Assembly: GCA_016342745.1 (NCBI GenBank)
Contig: JAEINT010000012.1
Location: 112,070 to 176,069, forward strand
DNA: 64,000 bases
Direction: 5' to 3'
DNA from: Labilibaculum sp.
GTDB taxonomy: Bacteria > Bacteroidota > Bacteroidia > Bacteroidales > Marinifilaceae
This document shows, piece after piece, positions 61,900 to 64,000 of this stretch. Under the pieces are notes generated by a model that did no database searches, was not told where the DNA came from, and saw nothing but the letters and a program-made list of their open reading frames with translations. The first letter of the stretch is position 1. Each line of letters opens with the position of its first letter. The translations under genes and the position numbers were made by a program.

Positions 61900-62634
61900 A
61901 TGTACAATCCTCTCCTCCACCATAGAAGAAGCATACGTTTGAAAAATTACGATTATTCGTGCGAAGGTTTGTATTTTATTACCCTCTGCTCCACTCAAAG
62001 TCTGAACATATTTGGGCATATCGCTAAAGGAAAAATGAATTTGAATGCTTTTGGAAAGATTGCCGCAGAAGAATGGCTTGCATCAGCAATTATTAGAAAG
62101 AATATCTCGCTGGGTGAATTTATTATCATGCCCAATCATATGCATGGTATTATCAGCATCGATTGTAAGATAGAAAATGATAATAAGGAAAATCTCGGAA
62201 AATTTAAATCTCCTTCGCAAAGCATTGGTGCTATTATTAGAGGATATAAAGGAGCTACAACGAAAAGGATTAACCTGCTAATTAGAGAAGAGGGAAATAA
62301 AATTATAGCTGCGAGGGAATCTGATTCGGGTGATTCATTTATTAAAGATCCTGTTACGGGCGTATTGCAATACGCCCCAACAGACGCCCCAACGAAAACC
62401 TCAACTAACGGCCCGACGCGAAATCGGAAAGAAAAAGGGCGAATGCAATTCGCCCCAACAGACGCCCCAACAGACGCCCCAACTGGGGCCCTGACGGGAT
62501 TATCGGGGGAAGGATCGATCTGGCAGCGGAATTACTACGAAATTATTATTCCAACAGATCGGGCTTACCAAAACATTTCTAATTATATTATTAATAATCC
62601 GAAAAGTTGGACAGAGGATAAATTAAAAGGGTAA
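61900..62634 (+). CDS. REP-associated tyrosine transposase (RAYT, Y1_Tnp)
   Basis: 244 residues. LKNYDYSCEGLYFITLCS at the start, MPNHMHGIISID (HUH-type metal site) near 86-97, IGAIIRGYKGATTKRIN, and the C-terminal IWQRNYYEIIIPTDRAYQNISNYIINNPKSW with the probable nucleophile Tyr region are the RAYT pattern. Between about 150 and 205 is a low-complexity insert with repeated APTDAPT peptides, which is where REP-like DNA palindromes lie within the frame. RAYTs are single-copy, domesticated IS200-type transposases that act on REP hairpins. Start ATG 61900. Confidence 0.85.
   Translation: MYNPLLHHRRSIRLKNYDYSCEGLYFITLCSTQSLNIFGHIAKGKMNLNAFGKIAAEEWLASAIIRKNISLGEFIIMPNHMHGIISIDCKIENDNKENLGKFKSPSQSIGAIIRGYKGATTKRINLLIREEGNKIIAARESDSGDSFIKDPVTGVLQYAPTDAPTKTSTNGPTRNRKEKGRMQFAPTDAPTDAPTGALTGLSGEGSIWQRNYYEIIIPTDRAYQNISNYIINNPKSWTEDKLKG
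62358..62393. repeat. REP-like element copy 2, inside the RAYT gene
   Basis: GGGCGTATTGCAATACGCCC is a perfect 20-bp palindrome, followed by CAACAGACGCCCC. It is translated as the VLQYAPTDAPT part of the protein. Same core as copies 1 and 3. Confidence 0.75.
62437..62488. repeat. REP-like element copy 3, inside the RAYT gene
   Basis: GGGCGAATGCAATTCGCCC palindrome (central mismatch), then two tandem CAACAGACGCCCC units (62456-62480) ending at the palindrome CCCCAACTGGGG (62477-62488, imperfect centre). Read in frame it gives repeats of APTDAPT. Confidence 0.75.
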
Positions 62635-62689
62635 TGGCTTGAATGGTACAAGACAGAAAATAAAAGGCCCCTCCTACTACTCTATACTA

Positions 62690-62714
62690 TTTAACATGAT
62701 TCTACTTTGTTAAA
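62690..62714 (+). promoter_or_regulatory. Inverted repeat upstream of the integrase gene
   Basis: TTTAACA and TGTTAAA arms separated by 11 nt, 47 bp before the integrase ATG. Possible operator or recombinase binding site. Confidence 0.35.
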
Positions 62715-62761
62715 CAGTATTGATTTTATAAATTAGTGAATTATTAATATAGGAGTATTTA

Positions 62762-63853
62762 ATGAACATCGAAATCCATTTATCGGCCAATACGCATCGC
62801 AATAAAGAGATTGTAGTTATTCAATTTGACTACAGCGCGGAAATTGTGGGTTTATTGCGGCAGCACTTTCCTGCCCAATGGAGCCAAACAAAAAAATGCT
62901 GGTGGATAGCACGTAAAGATTTTGATTATAATAAGTTTAAGGAAATATTCTCAAATACTGCTAAAATATCGCTTCCGCATAAAAAACAAAAAGACATCGT
63001 AAAAGAGCAAATATTGCCTTCAAATTACCTTGAAAAACTACAAAGACTAAGGTATAGCGATAGTACCATAAAAACCTACTCTAAATACTTTAGGGATTTT
63101 AAAGCTGCGTTTAAAAATATTAATATAGATGATTTAGGGCCAGAAGAAATTAATGACTACTTAAGTGATTTAATTAGTAAAAGAAAAATGTCTACTAGTC
63201 AACAAAATCAGCGTATTAATTCCATAAAATTCTATTACGAAAAAGTTTTATTACGAAAGAAATTATATTACCATATTGACAGACCTAGAAAGGAAAGTAA
63301 ATTGCCCAAAGTCTTAAGCAAGACAGAAATTAAGAGCATCATTTCTAATTGCAATAATTTAAAGCATAAATGTATACTATCGGTGATTTATTCGGCAGGA
63401 CTGCGAAGAAATGAGTTAATCAATTTAAAAATAACTGATATTATTTCAGATCGTGGTTTAATTTGCATTCAGGCGGCAAAAGGCAAGAAAGATAGGTATA
63501 CTTTACTATCTAAGGAGCTAACTCAAAGTTTAAGATTATATTATAAAGAATATCAGCCTCAAATTTGGTTATTTGAAGGCATAAAACCTGGCACACAATA
63601 TAGTGCATCGAGTATTGTAAATATATTAAGGCGTGCTTGCTACAAATCAAAAATCAGTAGAAGAATTACACCCCATATGTTAAGACATTCATTTGCCACA
63701 CATTTATTGGAGCAAGGAACAGACTTGAGATACATTCAAAGTTTATTGGGCCATAGTTCACCAAAAACAACTGAAATTTACACCCATGTTTCCAATCAAA
63801 ACTTGAGTTTGATTAAAAATCCAATTGATGACATTCTCAATGACTCAACATAA
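62762..63853 (+). CDS. Tyrosine recombinase/integrase with extra N-terminal region
   Basis: 363 residues. An N-terminal 80-residue region (hydrophilic, with a WSQTKKCWWIARKDFD segment) precedes the core-binding domain (about 85-170) and the catalytic domain. The catalytic set is complete: R215 (SAGLRRNE), K240 (AAKGKKD), H305 and R308 (PHMLRHSF), H331 (LGHSS) and Y340 (EIYTH). It is close to XerD in the C-terminal half, but the extra N-terminus, as in mobile recombinases of Bacteroidota, and the RAYT neighbour suggest a mobile-element enzyme. A GGAG site lies 7 nt before the ATG. Cargo genes are not visible in this window. Confidence 0.88.
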   Translation: MNIEIHLSANTHRNKEIVVIQFDYSAEIVGLLRQHFPAQWSQTKKCWWIARKDFDYNKFKEIFSNTAKISLPHKKQKDIVKEQILPSNYLEKLQRLRYSDSTIKTYSKYFRDFKAAFKNINIDDLGPEEINDYLSDLISKRKMSTSQQNQRINSIKFYYEKVLLRKKLYYHIDRPRKESKLPKVLSKTEIKSIISNCNNLKHKCILSVIYSAGLRRNELINLKITDIISDRGLICIQAAKGKKDRYTLLSKELTQSLRLYYKEYQPQIWLFEGIKPGTQYSASSIVNILRRACYKSKISRRITPHMLRHSFATHLLEQGTDLRYIQSLLGHSSPKTTEIYTHVSNQNLSLIKNPIDDILNDST

Positions 63854-64000
63854 TCAATTGTGGTTATCCCTCCAATTTGGCAGGATAACAACAACAAAAT
63901 TTAATGAGATATAAGATATAACGACAATATTGTTGTTATAAACTAGTTAAATCATCAATTGTGCTGTGAATTTGAGCGTTTGAGATAAAATTTCAGGGAT
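63854..64000. other. Region after the integrase with palindromic sites
   Basis: Contains GTTATCC/GGATAAC arms (about 63863-63888), which with flanking TTGT/ACAA make a long imperfect inverted repeat, and a 22-bp near-perfect palindrome at 63918-63939 (arms ATAAC...ACAATATTGT...GTTAT). The first may be a terminator-like hairpin or recombination site; the second is a possible attachment or operator site. No gene is visible to the window end. Confidence 0.4.

Noticed and set aside
1..64000. CRISPR arrays, tRNA or rRNA genes
   Set aside because: No regularly spaced direct repeats and no cloverleaf-like or rRNA-like sequence was recognised on either strand by eye.

Overview
The window is a chromosomal segment of an AT-rich, Gram-negative member of the Bacteroidota. 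It most resembles marine anaerobic or facultative Bacteroidales (Marinifilum/Labilibaculum-like), but that rank is inferred from gene content only. Support comes from the menaquinone genes, outer-membrane barrels, a Tat-dependent molybdoenzyme, XerD, NtrC-type regulators with FtsX-like exporters, near absence of Shine-Dalgarno sites, and TTTG/TAnnTTTG-type promoters. No rRNA, tRNA or CRISPR array was seen.

Region by region: 1-8.3 kb is core metabolism (HupE/UreJ-like protein, pyruvate kinase, AroQ, XerD, ATP-dependent PEP carboxykinase, NRDE and DinB-like proteins, an ATP-grasp enzyme). 8.3-16.5 kb is a sulfur respiration block. It holds a FadL-like barrel and a minus-strand unit with a thiosulfate/polysulfide reductase (catalytic, Fe-S and NrfD subunits), two YeeE/YedE sulfur-compound transporters and an odd rhodanese-fold protein; mobA lies just upstream. 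16.6-18 kb has a secreted MsrA and an unknown secreted protein. 18-30 kb carries menaquinone genes in two blocks (menA-menC-menE and thioesterase-menF-menD-menB), separated by a Tat-signal protein, an HD protein, a sensor kinase and two GNAT-type proteins. 30-33.8 kb has a cold-shock protein, asnA behind a double attenuator, and small membrane or Cys-rich proteins. 33.9-42.2 kb is an NtrC-type two-component system divergent from an ABC exporter with two paralogous permeases. 42.3-48 kb has a DGC-type zinc protein, a double adenylate kinase, a membrane multihaem NapC/NirT cytochrome, pdxH and a PfkB sugar kinase. 48.3-52 kb is a 1190-residue protein that I think is the PPi-type PEP carboxykinase. 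52.4-61.3 kb is a lactate module (porin, FAD/Fe-S D-lactate dehydrogenase-like protein, LctP permease, LutB-LutA fusion, LutC). 61.8-64 kb is a small mobile region: a REP-associated (RAYT) transposase with REP-like palindromes inside its own gene, then a tyrosine recombinase.

How it fits together: menaquinone would feed the PsrC-type anchor and the NapC-type cytochrome. Lactate oxidation supplies electrons and pyruvate. Pyruvate kinase, ATP-PEPCK and the proposed PPi-PEPCK would set flux at the PEP node.

The most striking signal is upstream of asnA. Two tiny ORFs each have 8 Asn codons (of 25 and of 17). Each is followed by an intrinsic terminator whose 5' arm can instead pair with a segment at that ORF's own stop codon. 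This reads as a tandem asparagine-sensing attenuator. Other notable points are a sigma-54-type promoter with palindromic upstream sites in front of the ABC exporter, a rhodanese-fold protein whose only cysteine is its last residue (Gly-Gly-Cys end), an adenylate kinase fused to a degenerate second copy, and a structured minus-strand RNA candidate near 52.1 kb.
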